A stretch of 64,000 bases of DNA from CAWCDJ01 sp963836015 (GTDB taxonomy: Bacteria; Acidobacteriota; Terriglobia; Bryobacterales; Bryobacteraceae), in the NCBI GenBank assembly GCA_963836015.1, contig CAWIIF010000015.1, positions 682,001 through 746,000 on the forward strand, read 5' to 3'. The notes under the pieces are model-generated. The model saw only the letters and a program-made list of their open reading frames with translations, was not told the origin of the DNA and made no database searches. Made by a program: the position numbers and the translations under genes. Numbering within the stretch: the stretch's first letter is position 1; each line of letters begins with the position of its first letter. This document shows positions 48,440 through 57,736 of the stretch, piece after piece.

Positions 48440-50908
48440 TTGCCGCAGGAAAGTCGTTCCCGCTCGCTGGTCGCCCGGACGCCGTCCTGCCGGCCGGCTG
48501 ATGTCGAGTGCGCAGGGTCGGTCGCAGCCGTGGAGGAATCTACGGATGCCGTCGTGATCACGGACGTAACTGAGCGCCGGGCGGCCGAGGAGGCCCAACG
48601 ATTTCTGGCTTCGATTGTGGAGTGCTCGGAAGATGCCATTGTCGCCAATACGCCCACCGGCACGATCCTCACCTGGAACCGCAGCGCGCAGGCTCTCCTG
48701 GGATACTCCGCCGAAGAGGCCATTGGGCGCAACGTGGCGATGCTGATCGCACCCGAGCACCGCCATAAGGTAGCGCCGTTCCTGGAGCAGGTATTGAAGA
48801 CCAAAGGCGGCTGCCACCGCGAGGATGTGCTGGTACGAAAAGACGGGAGGAGGGTCACCGTATCGGTCACCGCAAATACCATCCCGAATTTCGCCGGGGA
48901 AGTGGTGGCTATCGCGGCCATCATCCGGGACATCACGGAGAGAAAGCAGGCGGAGGAGGCACTGCGTGAAAGTGAGGACCGCTTCCGAATTATGGCGGAT
49001 AGCTGCCCGACCTTGATGTGGGTGACCAACGCCGAGGGCGGAATTCGATTCGTCAACCGGACATGCCAGGAGTATTTCGGGACGACTTACGAGCAGGTGG
49101 AGGAAGGCAAGTGGCAGATGCTGCTTCACCCGGACGATGGCCCGGAGTACGTTGGGGCGTTCCTGAGCGCGGTCGAAGGGCGTGCGCCTTTCCACTACGA
49201 AGCGCGGGTCCGGCGCGGCGATGGGGAGTGGCGGTGGCTCGCGTCGTACGCGGAGCCGCGCTTGTCGCCGGCCGGCGGATTCCTGGGTCACGTCGGCCTC
49301 AGCCTGGACATCACGGAGAAAAAGCAGGCGGAGGACGCCCTTCGCCGTGGCGAAGAGAAATTCCGGGAGTTGGCCGAGAACATTCGCGAAGTCTTCTGGA
49401 TGATGAACCCGGCAGCCACCGAGATCCTCTACATCAGTCCTGCCTATGAACAGATTTGGGGCCGTACCTGCGAGAGTCTCTACCGGAACCCGATGGACTG
49501 GCTGGAAGCCATCCACCCGGAGGACCGGGGCCGGGCGCGCCGGTTGTTCGAGAAGCAGATGGCTGGAGCGAATGTTGGCTCGGAATACCGGATCCTCACG
49601 CTCGACGGCCAGGAAAAGTGGATCCGGGACCGCGGATTTCCCGTTTGTGATCAGTCCGGCCGGCTGATTCGCGTTGCGGGAATCGCCGAGGACATCACGG
49701 AGCGGAAGCGCTACGAAGAGGCGCTGGTCCGCGCGCGCAAGGCGGCCGATGCTGCGAATCTGGCGAAGAGCCGCTTCCTCGCCAACATGAGCCACGAAAT
49801 CCGTACGCCCATGAATGGCGTGATCGGCATGCTTCAGCTGCTGTTGGATACGGATCTCACTCCGGAGCAGCGCGAATATGCCGGAGTGATTGAGGCCAGC
49901 GGACGGACGCTGCTGGCGCTCATCGACGATATCCTCGATCTGTCCAAGATCGAAGCCCGGAAGATCGTGCTGTTGCACGAGGACTTTGACCTGCGCCGCA
50001 CCGTCGGGGACGCCATGGAGAGCCTGCTCGGCCAGGCGAAGGCCAAAAGACTGGCTTTTAGCTGGCGGACGGCGCCCGAGATCCCCTCGCTTCTGCGCGG
50101 CGATCCCCACCGTCTGCGGCAGATCCTGATGAACCTGGCAGCCAATGCGATCAAGTTCACCGAACGGGGCGAGGTAGCCGTACAGGCAGGGCTCGAGAGC
50201 CGGGAAGGCGGCACGGCGACGCTGCGAATCACCATCTCGGACACGGGTATCGGGATTCGGCCGGAACAGGCCACCGCGTTGTTCTCGCCTTTTGTTCAGG
50301 CGGACGCATCCACCACACGCAAGTACGGCGGCACGGGCCTCGGGCTATCGATCTCCAAGCAACTGGTCGAAATGATGGGCGGGAGGATTGGATTCGACAG
50401 CCGGGTGGGGGAAGGCTCCACATTCTGGTTCACCGCGGTATTTGAGGTGCCCGCCGAGCCGGGGCCGGAGAGCATTCAGGCGCCGGGAGGAGTGGCCGAG
50501 GTGCGGCCGGAAGCGCGCATCCTGGTGGCGGAGGATCATCCGATCAACCGGCGCGTACTCCTGGCGCAGCTCGAGAAGCTCGGCTGCAGGGCCCGCGCCG
50601 TCGTCAGCGGCGCGGAAGCCGTCGAGGCCGTGGAGCGAGAGGAATTCGACCTGGTGCTGATGGATTGCCAGATGCCGGGGATGGATGGCTTCGAAGCGAC
50701 GCGACGCATTCGCGGGTCGGGACGTCCAGACCTTCCGATCGTCGCCGTGACGGCCGATGCCATGTCGGGCGACCGGGAGCGCTGCATCCGAGAAGGGATG
50801 AGCGACTATCTGTCGAAGCCCATCGAATTGTGCCTGCTCGCGGAGGTGCTTGCGAAGTGGCTTTCCGAACCGGGTTACTTGCGGGCCACGAGCACGCGAG
50901 ACGGGTAG
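48440..50908 (+). CDS. Hybrid histidine kinase with three PAS domains
   Basis: Cytoplasmic hybrid sensor of 822 aa (no membrane helix seen). The N-terminus contains only the tail of a PAS domain (AVVITDVTERRAAEEAQ), then three PAS/PAC units (about 57-170, 175-300, 305-430) each ending in a DITERK-type motif. HisKA has His452 in ANMSHEIRTPMNGVIG. The ATPase domain follows (ANAIKFTE, DTGIGI, GTGLGLSISKQL), and a C-terminal receiver has Asp742 in LVLMDCQMPGMDG and the Lys in LSKPIE. The start (TTG 48440) is uncertain and the partial first PAS suggests 5' loss or fusion. It overlaps the convergent methyltransferase gene by 34 bp. Confidence 0.88.
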   Translation: MPQESRSRSLVARTPSCRPADVECAGSVAAVEESTDAVVITDVTERRAAEEAQRFLASIVECSEDAIVANTPTGTILTWNRSAQALLGYSAEEAIGRNVAMLIAPEHRHKVAPFLEQVLKTKGGCHREDVLVRKDGRRVTVSVTANTIPNFAGEVVAIAAIIRDITERKQAEEALRESEDRFRIMADSCPTLMWVTNAEGGIRFVNRTCQEYFGTTYEQVEEGKWQMLLHPDDGPEYVGAFLSAVEGRAPFHYEARVRRGDGEWRWLASYAEPRLSPAGGFLGHVGLSLDITEKKQAEDALRRGEEKFRELAENIREVFWMMNPAATEILYISPAYEQIWGRTCESLYRNPMDWLEAIHPEDRGRARRLFEKQMAGANVGSEYRILTLDGQEKWIRDRGFPVCDQSGRLIRVAGIAEDITERKRYEEALVRARKAADAANLAKSRFLANMSHEIRTPMNGVIGMLQLLLDTDLTPEQREYAGVIEASGRTLLALIDDILDLSKIEARKIVLLHEDFDLRRTVGDAMESLLGQAKAKRLAFSWRTAPEIPSLLRGDPHRLRQILMNLAANAIKFTERGEVAVQAGLESREGGTATLRITISDTGIGIRPEQATALFSPFVQADASTTRKYGGTGLGLSISKQLVEMMGGRIGFDSRVGEGSTFWFTAVFEVPAEPGPESIQAPGGVAEVRPEARILVAEDHPINRRVLLAQLEKLGCRARAVVSGAEAVEAVEREEFDLVLMDCQMPGMDGFEATRRIRGSGRPDLPIVAVTADAMSGDRERCIREGMSDYLSKPIELCLLAEVLAKWLSEPGYLRATSTRDG

Positions 50909-51585
50909 AAGATCTGGCGCACCATGCGGTCGTGCAGCACTTCGAAGCGGACCGCTTCGATGAGCTGCGGCACGCGCTGCTCGACCTGGCGGCCCCAGAA
51001 TGCCGGTGCGACGCGGCCGAGCACTTTGTAGACCGCATTGAATACCTCGGTGTTTTGTCCGATGAGCACCAGGGTCAGGCTGCCGCGCTCGCGCAGAACG
51101 CGGCGGAATTCGCGAAGCGTGCTGACGATATCCTCGTTCGATAGCAGCTCGAGCAGATAGCAGCAGAAGATCGCATCGAAACTCTCGCTGCGGAAGGGCA
51201 TGTGGCGCGCGTCCACGGCCTGGCAATCGGTGCGCGTACCGGGGAAGCGGTGCCGCGCTGCGCGCTGCGTGCGGGCGGCCATGTTGGGCGAGAGATCCAC
51301 CCCGACGGTCGCTCCGCTGCGATTGGCCCGCACCAGGCGGCGGAACATCTCTCCGCTGCCGGTGGCGACTTCGAGCACCTTCATACCATCGCGAAGCCCC
51401 GAAGCCTCCAGGGCGCAGCGGTGCGCGCGGGAATGGAACAGCATGGTGGACACCGGGTAGACCGCCGCCAACCGGTCATAGACACGCCGGGTTCGCTCGG
51501 TCAAGGTTGCTGGCAAACCGTTGATGGGCCAAGCCCCAACAGACTCTTCCGTTCTATTCAAGCCATTCTCCTGGGCTAAACTCAC
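50875..51585 (-). CDS. Class I SAM-dependent methyltransferase (UbiE-like)
   Basis: Methyltransferase of about 236 aa. SAM-binding motif I is KVLEVATGSGEMFRRL, motif II VGVDLSPNM, then QAVDARHMPFRSESFDAIFC and LREFRRVLRERGSLTLV, the pattern of UbiE/COQ5-type enzymes. The start is taken as GTG 51585, which overlaps the stop of the LytS-type kinase gene (GTGA). A TTG at 51561 with a strong AGGAG six bases upstream is a good alternative. Substrate unknown; the coupling to the kinase is unusual. Confidence 0.83.
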   Translation of the reverse strand: MSLAQENGLNRTEESVGAWPINGLPATLTERTRRVYDRLAAVYPVSTMLFHSRAHRCALEASGLRDGMKVLEVATGSGEMFRRLVRANRSGATVGVDLSPNMAARTQRAARHRFPGTRTDCQAVDARHMPFRSESFDAIFCCYLLELLSNEDIVSTLREFRRVLRERGSLTLVLIGQNTEVFNAVYKVLGRVAPAFWGRQVEQRVPQLIEAVRFEVLHDRMVRQIFYPSRVLVARK

Positions 51586-52904
51586 GAAACCGCCGCCATG
51601 TCCGTCTGCAATTCGGGTACATCGATCTGGATGCGGGTACCCTGGCCGGGCTGGCTGTCGATCCACATGCGGTACTGGTTGCCGAACAGCACCTTCAGAC
51701 GCTCGTTCACGTTGCTGACACCGATACCGTGATCGAGAACGCTGGAGAGTTTGGCCTCCGGTATCCCGACGCCGTCATCCTCGACCAGGATATGCAGCTT
51801 GGAATCGTGGCGGCGCGTCTCAATGCGGATCGTTCCTCCTTCCACTTTGCTGCTCAAGCCGTGCTTGATGGAATTTTCCACCAGCGGCTGCAGCAACATG
51901 CTCGGCACGAGCATATCCAGCGTATCATCCGCCACGTCCTTTTCGAACCGCAGTTTGTCGCCGAATCGCACGACTTCGATCGACAGATAGTCCTCGATAA
52001 AGCTCAATTCGTCGCGAAGGGTACTGAACGTCTCGTGTTTGCGAAGCAGGCGGCGCAGCACTTTGGAGAGCCGTACCACCATTACGCGGGCCTCATTGGG
52101 GTTGGTCCGGATCAGCGAGGAGACCGAATTGAGCGTGTTGAAAAGAAAGTGCGGATTGATCTGGCTGGTGAGGGCCGCGAGGCGCGCCTCCACCAGCAGC
52201 CGCTCCTGCTCTTCGAGCTTTTTCTCGTTGCGCGCGCTGTTCCAGATCTTGAGCGGGATGGCCACGGAGAGCAGCGTGGTGAGGTACACCGCGGCGATCG
52301 CCAGCGGATGCGGAGGCGGCTGGCCCGGCAGCGGGCGCGTGAGATCGAACACATCGCCGGGCGCGGAAAAGTGAATCAACCCACGGCGCAAGGCTTCGGC
52401 CACCAGAATACCCGCGAACAGCAGAAGGTGGAAGGACGCCCTGCGGTAGTTCTGGCTCTCCTTGAAAAACCGGTAGATGTTAAGGTCGGGCAGCGGGGAA
52501 AAGCGCCAGATCTCTTCCGGGTCGGAGGCCAGGTCGCGGAGCACCCCCCCGAAGACCCCGATGCCGGCCAGCAGCGGCATGGTCATGTGCTCGTGGCCGA
52601 AAACGGCGGGCAGGGCGATCAGCACGCCGGAGAGCAGTCCCGTGACATAACCCCCCAGGATGCCGGCGAGCAGGCTACCTTCCATGCCGAGGTCCGCCGC
52701 GCGGTAGGCGGGGACCAGCACCCGCGTCGCGACGCTGGCGGCGAACACGACGGAAAGCCATAGGGACAGCGCCAGCCGCTGATTCAGCGTCCGGTTCTCC
52801 ATCATCAACATCGACTTGAACGTGTTGGACCGCGCCAGCACACTCGCGATGGAGGCCATCACTCCCAGCTTGAGCAGCAGGGGGACCAGGTAAAGTTCCA
52901 ACAT
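51582..52904 (-). CDS. LytS-type sensor histidine kinase
   Basis: Membrane kinase of 440 aa from ATG 52904 (TTG 52916 possible). The N-terminal part has about six helices including the 5TM-LYT pattern (LLAGILGGYVTGLLSGVL). A coiled linker (KKLEEQERLLVEARLAALTS) leads into the His_kinase domain with the phospho-His in INPHFLFNTLNSVSSLI, then QPLVENSIKHGL and DDGVGI of the ATPase. Such kinases usually pair with LytTR regulators; none is present here. The methyltransferase follows with a 4-bp overlap. Confidence 0.87.
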   Translation of the reverse strand: MLELYLVPLLLKLGVMASIASVLARSNTFKSMLMMENRTLNQRLALSLWLSVVFAASVATRVLVPAYRAADLGMEGSLLAGILGGYVTGLLSGVLIALPAVFGHEHMTMPLLAGIGVFGGVLRDLASDPEEIWRFSPLPDLNIYRFFKESQNYRRASFHLLLFAGILVAEALRRGLIHFSAPGDVFDLTRPLPGQPPPHPLAIAAVYLTTLLSVAIPLKIWNSARNEKKLEEQERLLVEARLAALTSQINPHFLFNTLNSVSSLIRTNPNEARVMVVRLSKVLRRLLRKHETFSTLRDELSFIEDYLSIEVVRFGDKLRFEKDVADDTLDMLVPSMLLQPLVENSIKHGLSSKVEGGTIRIETRRHDSKLHILVEDDGVGIPEAKLSSVLDHGIGVSNVNERLKVLFGNQYRMWIDSQPGQGTRIQIDVPELQTDMAAVS

Positions 52905-52921
52905 TCGCCGTCGCAAGCCAT

Positions 52922-52927
52922 TATAAT
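52922..52927 (+). promoter_or_regulatory. -10 element of the ribA promoter
   Basis: TATAAT in the short gap between the divergent kinase and ribA, 28 bases before ATG 52956. It overlaps an earlier ATG (52926), which argues that 52956 is the true ribA start. Confidence 0.45.
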
Positions 52928-52955
52928 GGAGGGACTAAGGTTCCCAAAGCCAGGC

Positions 52956-53573
52956 ATGAAGAATTCCTACGCGCTGCGGCTGACGAAAGTGGCCGAAGCC
53001 GATTTTCCATCCCAGTTCGGTTTCTTCCGGATCTACGGCTTCGAAGGCCGGGACGACGGCCGGGTCGAAGAAGCGGTCGTGCTCAAAATGGGTTCGCTCG
53101 AAGAGGGCGGGCCTCCGCTGGTCCGGATCCATTCCCAGTGCCTGACGGGCGACGTATTCCACAGCCTGCGCTGCGATTGCCGCGCGCAACTGGAGATCGC
53201 GCTCAAGACCATTGCGGCCGAGGGCCGGGGGTTGTTGATCTACGAACACCAGGAAGGGCGAGGCATCGGACTGCTCAATAAACTGCGCGCTTACGAACTG
53301 CAGGACGCGGGCGCCGATACGGTAGAGGCCAACGAGCAACTGGGATTCGATCCGGACCTGCGGAGCTACGAGCTGCCCGGGGCGATTCTGCAATATTTCG
53401 GTTTGAAAGAGATCCGGCTGCTCTCGAACAATCCCGAAAAGGTGCGGGCCGCCGAGGACGCCGGCGTCCACGTGACGGAGCGTGTACCCTGCCTGGCCGA
53501 TGTTCTCGACACCCGCGAGGCCTATCTCCGCACGAAGAAAGAAAAGATGGGTCACATTCTGGAAGGCCTCTAA
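52956..53573 (+). CDS. ribA: GTP cyclohydrolase II
   Basis: First enzyme of riboflavin synthesis; converts GTP to 2,5-diamino-6-ribosylamino-pyrimidinone phosphate. Length 205 aa from ATG 52956, a normal stand-alone RibA. The zinc Cys triad is in RIHSQCLTGDVFHSLRCDC. The catalytic block is YEHQEGRGIGLLNKLRAY and the product-binding end is RLLSNNPEKVRA. The C-terminus continues LRTKKEKMGH, as in the family. Not fused to RibB and no other rib gene is adjacent. It follows a TATAAT promoter element. Confidence 0.93.
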   Translation: MKNSYALRLTKVAEADFPSQFGFFRIYGFEGRDDGRVEEAVVLKMGSLEEGGPPLVRIHSQCLTGDVFHSLRCDCRAQLEIALKTIAAEGRGLLIYEHQEGRGIGLLNKLRAYELQDAGADTVEANEQLGFDPDLRSYELPGAILQYFGLKEIRLLSNNPEKVRAAEDAGVHVTERVPCLADVLDTREAYLRTKKEKMGHILEGL

Positions 53574-53688
53574 CGAATTCGGGCGTATCTGTGGAGCCTT
53601 CGACATTCCCGGCGCGGGGGGCGTATCGATTTATTGCGCGCGCACGTCCTATGTTTGTAGCTCGGTGGATTACACTGGACGTTAAGGA

Positions 53689-55173
53689 ATGAAATTTGCG
53701 CTCGTCTTCCTTGTGAGCCTCATTGCCACTGGTGAGGCTGCTGCGCCGGACTATTTTGTTCCGGAGCACCAGATTTCGGGCATTGGAATCGCTCGCGACG
53801 GAATCTCGCCGGAGCTTCTCGAGATGCGCGCGAATCTGATGATCCAGTCCCAAACCTTCAGTATTTTGCGCGATCCGCAGGCCCTTCCGGGGGCGAGGCG
53901 CATCACCGGCGACCGGCGCCTGCAGACCATTTTCCATTCGGCCGCCGATTCGAGCGGCCTTCCGGTGACACTGATCGAGGCCATCGCCTACCTGGAGAGC
54001 TGGGGCGCTGCCAGGGCGGAGAGTCCCGCGGGCCCGAAAGGCATCATGCAGATATCGGCTGCCACGGCGCGCGCCATGGGGCTGAGGCTGGTGCAGGCCA
54101 AGCGGTACCACGTGGCGCGGGAACGCATACTGCTGGCCGCTAAGAAAGGCCGGAAGGCGAGATACCGGACCGTCACCCGACGTACGCCTTACCTGGTTAC
54201 GGTGCGCGACGACCGGATGACACCCGCGCGCGCCATCCCGGCGGCGGCCCGGTACCTGGCGGGCATGGAGCAGAAATTCGGCGGCCGCGACTGGGCCATC
54301 TTTGCCTACCACTGCGGCCAGGGGTGCGTCGCCCAGATGATGGACCTGACTCGGCGCGCCCGCGGGATTCCGAACAACGACTTCAGCGTGGCCCGCATGT
54401 TTTTCTCCGCCAGCCCCGCCTGGAATCGCGAGCTGTACGAAGCGATCCAGCAGCAGATGGAGCGCGACTGGTCGCCGACCTACTATTTCCGCGTTAAGCG
54501 CGCCGAGCAGCTGCTGGCGCTTTACCGCAGCGACCCTTCGGAGTTTGCTTCGCTGGCCGCCCAGTTCCGCAGCGATTTCGTGGCCGGCGCGGAGCGCGCG
54601 CCGCACCGGCTCTCGGTGTGGCTGAAGCGCGGCGACCTGGTCTTCCGGAACTGCGACGACATACGGGCCGATCAGGGCAGGCGCCTGGTGAAAGCGATGG
54701 ACCGGCCGGGGTACTACGGATACACGCTGCGAATCTCGCCGGACACGCCGGCCGACCTGGCCTATTTCGAGCAGGCCTCGCCGGCGGCGCTCGGCGCCCT
54801 GACCTATGTCGCGTTCGAGACCCGCAGGTTATATCAGGCCATGGGGCACGACGCCGCGGAGTTTCGCCCGCTGGAGGTCACCTCGCTGGTGGAGCCGGAG
54901 GATTTCGTGAAAGCGACGAGGGGCCGCGATGCGGAAGCTCACTGTTCGGGGCAGGTGTTCGATATCGATTACTCGACGCTCCCAAGCCAGGAGCTGGAGT
55001 GTCTCCGATTTGTCCTCAACGACCTCGGCTGGGACGGCTACCTGGGATTCGTCGAGGATGGCCGCGACACCCTGCACATCGGCTGCTCGCCCACTTCGCG
55101 CGACTTTTTCGCTACGGTGTTTCAGGAAGCTGTGGGGAGTCCCGCCGTCAGCGCGGTCGAAGATCTGCGCTGA
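53689..55173 (+). CDS. Lytic transglycosylase fused to an M15-like peptidase domain
   Basis: Exported cell-wall enzyme of 494 aa (signal MKFALVFLVSLIATGEAAA). The SLT domain (about 80-270) has catalytic Glu103 in AIAYLESWGAARAES, then GPKGIMQISAATARAMGL and FAYHCGQG. The C-terminal part (about 320-494) resembles DUF5715/M15-type peptidases: His418-x2-Gly-x3-Asp425 (AHCSGQVFD) and His463 in DTLHIGC have the spacing of the SxHxxGxAxD and ExxH zinc ligands of D,D-carboxypeptidases, with Asp for the catalytic Glu. So it may cut both glycan and peptide. Domain two is inference from motif spacing. Confidence 0.8.
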   Translation: MKFALVFLVSLIATGEAAAPDYFVPEHQISGIGIARDGISPELLEMRANLMIQSQTFSILRDPQALPGARRITGDRRLQTIFHSAADSSGLPVTLIEAIAYLESWGAARAESPAGPKGIMQISAATARAMGLRLVQAKRYHVARERILLAAKKGRKARYRTVTRRTPYLVTVRDDRMTPARAIPAAARYLAGMEQKFGGRDWAIFAYHCGQGCVAQMMDLTRRARGIPNNDFSVARMFFSASPAWNRELYEAIQQQMERDWSPTYYFRVKRAEQLLALYRSDPSEFASLAAQFRSDFVAGAERAPHRLSVWLKRGDLVFRNCDDIRADQGRRLVKAMDRPGYYGYTLRISPDTPADLAYFEQASPAALGALTYVAFETRRLYQAMGHDAAEFRPLEVTSLVEPEDFVKATRGRDAEAHCSGQVFDIDYSTLPSQELECLRFVLNDLGWDGYLGFVEDGRDTLHIGCSPTSRDFFATVFQEAVGSPAVSAVEDLR

Positions 55174-55198
55174 ATTTCGCTCCATGTGAGTTACTCGC

Positions 55199-57643
55199 CT
55201 AATCGTAGTGCAGCGCTTCGAGCGGCTCGATCTTTGCCGCCCGGCGCGCCGGAACCAGCACGGCCACCACGCCCACCGCGATCATCAATGCGGACACTCC
55301 CACGAACGTAACGGCATCGGTGGCGCTTACGCCGTAGAGCAGGTTGGCAGTAAAGCGGGTCAGCATTACGGAGAGCGCCATCCCGATCGCGAGTCCAATC
55401 CCTAACAACAGCATGCCCTGGCCGGTAACCAGGCGGAGAACGCGACCTGGCTGCGCGCCGAGCGCCATGCGAATGCCGATCTCGCGAGTCCTGGCGCGGG
55501 TTGCGAAGCTCAGCACACCGTACAACCCGACCGTGGCGAGGATCGCGCCGACGGCGCCGAAGATCCCCAACAGCAGCGCGCACAGGCGGGGCAGCAGCAG
55601 CGACTTGTCGACATGCTCCCGCATCGTCTCCGTGTTGAAGACCGGCAGGTTCGGATCGAGCGAGTGAATCGCGTTCCGCACGGCGGCGGCGAGCGGGCCG
55701 GGAGCGGAAGCACTGCGCGCCACCACCGTGATTCCGTAGAAGCTCATGGCCTGCTCGGGCTTGGGCTCGAGGAAGAGATAGGCGACGGCCGTACGCTCTT
55801 CGCCGAGCGTCCGCGATTTGGAATTCTTCGCCACGCCGATCACCTGGTATTGCTGTTTCCCGGCACCCGGAGGTCCTTCACACTCAAGCTCCTGCCCGAG
55901 CGGATCCTGGCCGGGGAACATCTTGCGCGCCATCTCTTCGTTGAGGATGACGGCCGAGGCGGTATCCCGGCGGAGGTCGAAATCGCGGCCCCGGAGAAGC
56001 GGGATTCCCAGCGTGCTGAAGTAGCCGGTTCCCACCGTGTAGACGTCGGCCGAGGTCTCGTCCTTGCCGCCCCGCTGCTTGAACCCGAACGACGTGCCGC
56101 CGATGCTCAAGGGGATGCTGTCGACGAACGTCACCGAAGTGACGCCGGGAAGCGCCGACACGCGGTCCCGGACCTGCGCCACGAACTGACGGGTCCGCTC
56201 CGGCGAGTAATGATGGAGCTTGGGATCGACGGCCATCATGAGGATGCCGTCGGTGCGCATGCCGAGGTCGATGGAGGAGGCGTTCTGCAAGCTGCGCAGG
56301 AACAGGCCGGCCTCCACCAGCAGCACCAGGGAGAGCGAGACCTGCACCAGCACCAGGATGCCGCGGATTCCGAAGCGGCGCCCGGGGCCGAGCGCCCGCG
56401 ATTCGTTCTTGAGCGCACTCACCAAGTCGGTGCGGGTGGCGCGAAGGGCGGGAACCAGGCCGAAGGCGATTCCGGTAGCCACCGCCAGCGCCGCCGTGAA
56501 GAGTGCGACCCGCAGGTCGATGTGAAACTCGAACCCGATGGGAATGGGGAAGGGAAGCCGGAATCCGGCGATGGCGCGGACGGCCGCGGCGGCAATCGCG
56601 AAGCCCAGGCCCGCTCCGAGCAGCGCCAGCATCATGCTCTCGGTAAGCAACTGGCGCACCAGGCGGGCGCGCCCGGCGCCGATCGCCAGCCGGATGCCGA
56701 TCTCTCTCTGGCGGACGGTGGCACGAGCCAGCAGCAGGCTCGCCACGTTGACGCAGGCGATCAGCAGCACCAGTCCGACCACCACCATCAGCACCACGGC
56801 CGCGCCCATCGCCTGTTTCGTTTCTCCGGGCAGCGCCCCGGCCTTGCCGAGGGCCATGGCGGGACGCGGCGTTTCGCCCTTCCGGTATTCCTGCTCGAGG
56901 CGGCGCTTCACGGTATTGACCGCGGTGGCGGCCTGCTCCCGGCTGACTCCGGGATTGAGGCGGGCCAGCAGCATCAGCCACTGGGAGTTGCGATGTCCGC
57001 GCATATCCGCGGGGCGCAGGTCGGGCATCAGTTGATCGGCCATGGCCAGGGGAGCCCAGAATTCGCTCACGAAGCCGCGGTCCATGCCGTGGAAGCCCGC
57101 GGCCGTCACTCCGACGACGGTGTATTTGCTGTTATTCAGGATGATGTCGCGGCCCAGGATGCCGCGGTCCGCGCCGAACCGGCGGCGCCAGAGCGCATCG
57201 CTCAGAACCACCACCGGGCTCTTACCGAATGTTCGATCCTCTTCGGGCAGGATGCCCCGGCCGAGTTGCATCGGGACCCCGAGCATCGAGAAGTACGCTC
57301 CATCGGCCATTTGTCCCCAGACGCGCTCGGGCTCACCCGTGCCGCCGACGCTCGCGGGCACCAGCGGGAAGTGCGCCGAGACGTCCTGAAAGACGGACTT
57401 CGTCTGATCGCGATAATCCAGGTAGTCGGGCCAGGACAGGGAACTTCCGTTCGCGAACGAGACCAGCCGTCCCGGGTCGCGCACCGGCATTTCGCCCAGC
57501 AGCAGCGTGTTCACCATCGTGAATACCGTGGTGTTCGCGGCGATCCCCAGGGCAATCGATATTGCAACCGCGGCTGTGAATCCGCGCTGGTTCGCAAAGC
57601 TGCGCAGCGCGAACCGGACGTCCCGCCAGGTGGTCAATAGCAT
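55199..57643 (-). CDS. Duplicated MacB/FtsX-type permease (ADOP), second copy
   Basis: Permease of 814 aa with two MacB-core + FtsX units, like the gene at 33085 but clearly diverged. Unit 1 starts WRDVRFALRSFANQRGFTAA; FtsX helices lie around VVVGLVLLIACVNVASLLLA and REIGIRLAIGAGRARLVRQL. Unit 2 includes LVLVQVSLSLVLLVEAGLFL and ends TREIGIRMALGAQPGRVLRL and AAKIEPLEALHYD. No ATPase gene is adjacent. The start ATG 57643 is chosen; TTG 57658 is possible. It is divergent from the phospholipase gene. Confidence 0.9.
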   Translation of the reverse strand: MLLTTWRDVRFALRSFANQRGFTAAVAISIALGIAANTTVFTMVNTLLLGEMPVRDPGRLVSFANGSSLSWPDYLDYRDQTKSVFQDVSAHFPLVPASVGGTGEPERVWGQMADGAYFSMLGVPMQLGRGILPEEDRTFGKSPVVVLSDALWRRRFGADRGILGRDIILNNSKYTVVGVTAAGFHGMDRGFVSEFWAPLAMADQLMPDLRPADMRGHRNSQWLMLLARLNPGVSREQAATAVNTVKRRLEQEYRKGETPRPAMALGKAGALPGETKQAMGAAVVLMVVVGLVLLIACVNVASLLLARATVRQREIGIRLAIGAGRARLVRQLLTESMMLALLGAGLGFAIAAAAVRAIAGFRLPFPIPIGFEFHIDLRVALFTAALAVATGIAFGLVPALRATRTDLVSALKNESRALGPGRRFGIRGILVLVQVSLSLVLLVEAGLFLRSLQNASSIDLGMRTDGILMMAVDPKLHHYSPERTRQFVAQVRDRVSALPGVTSVTFVDSIPLSIGGTSFGFKQRGGKDETSADVYTVGTGYFSTLGIPLLRGRDFDLRRDTASAVILNEEMARKMFPGQDPLGQELECEGPPGAGKQQYQVIGVAKNSKSRTLGEERTAVAYLFLEPKPEQAMSFYGITVVARSASAPGPLAAAVRNAIHSLDPNLPVFNTETMREHVDKSLLLPRLCALLLGIFGAVGAILATVGLYGVLSFATRARTREIGIRMALGAQPGRVLRLVTGQGMLLLGIGLAIGMALSVMLTRFTANLLYGVSATDAVTFVGVSALMIAVGVVAVLVPARRAAKIEPLEALHYD

Positions 57644-57736
57644 AAGATTCGTACTCAACTATCTTAAAACGAAGCGCGGAGCGGAAAGTTCCGTCCGTCA
57701 TGGTAGACTGGCGGCGAAATAGGGGAGGACGCCACC

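Noticed and set aside
55613..57640. 675-aa plus-strand open frame opposite the second duplicated permease
   Set aside because: Antisense shadow of a gene with clear FtsX/MacB features.
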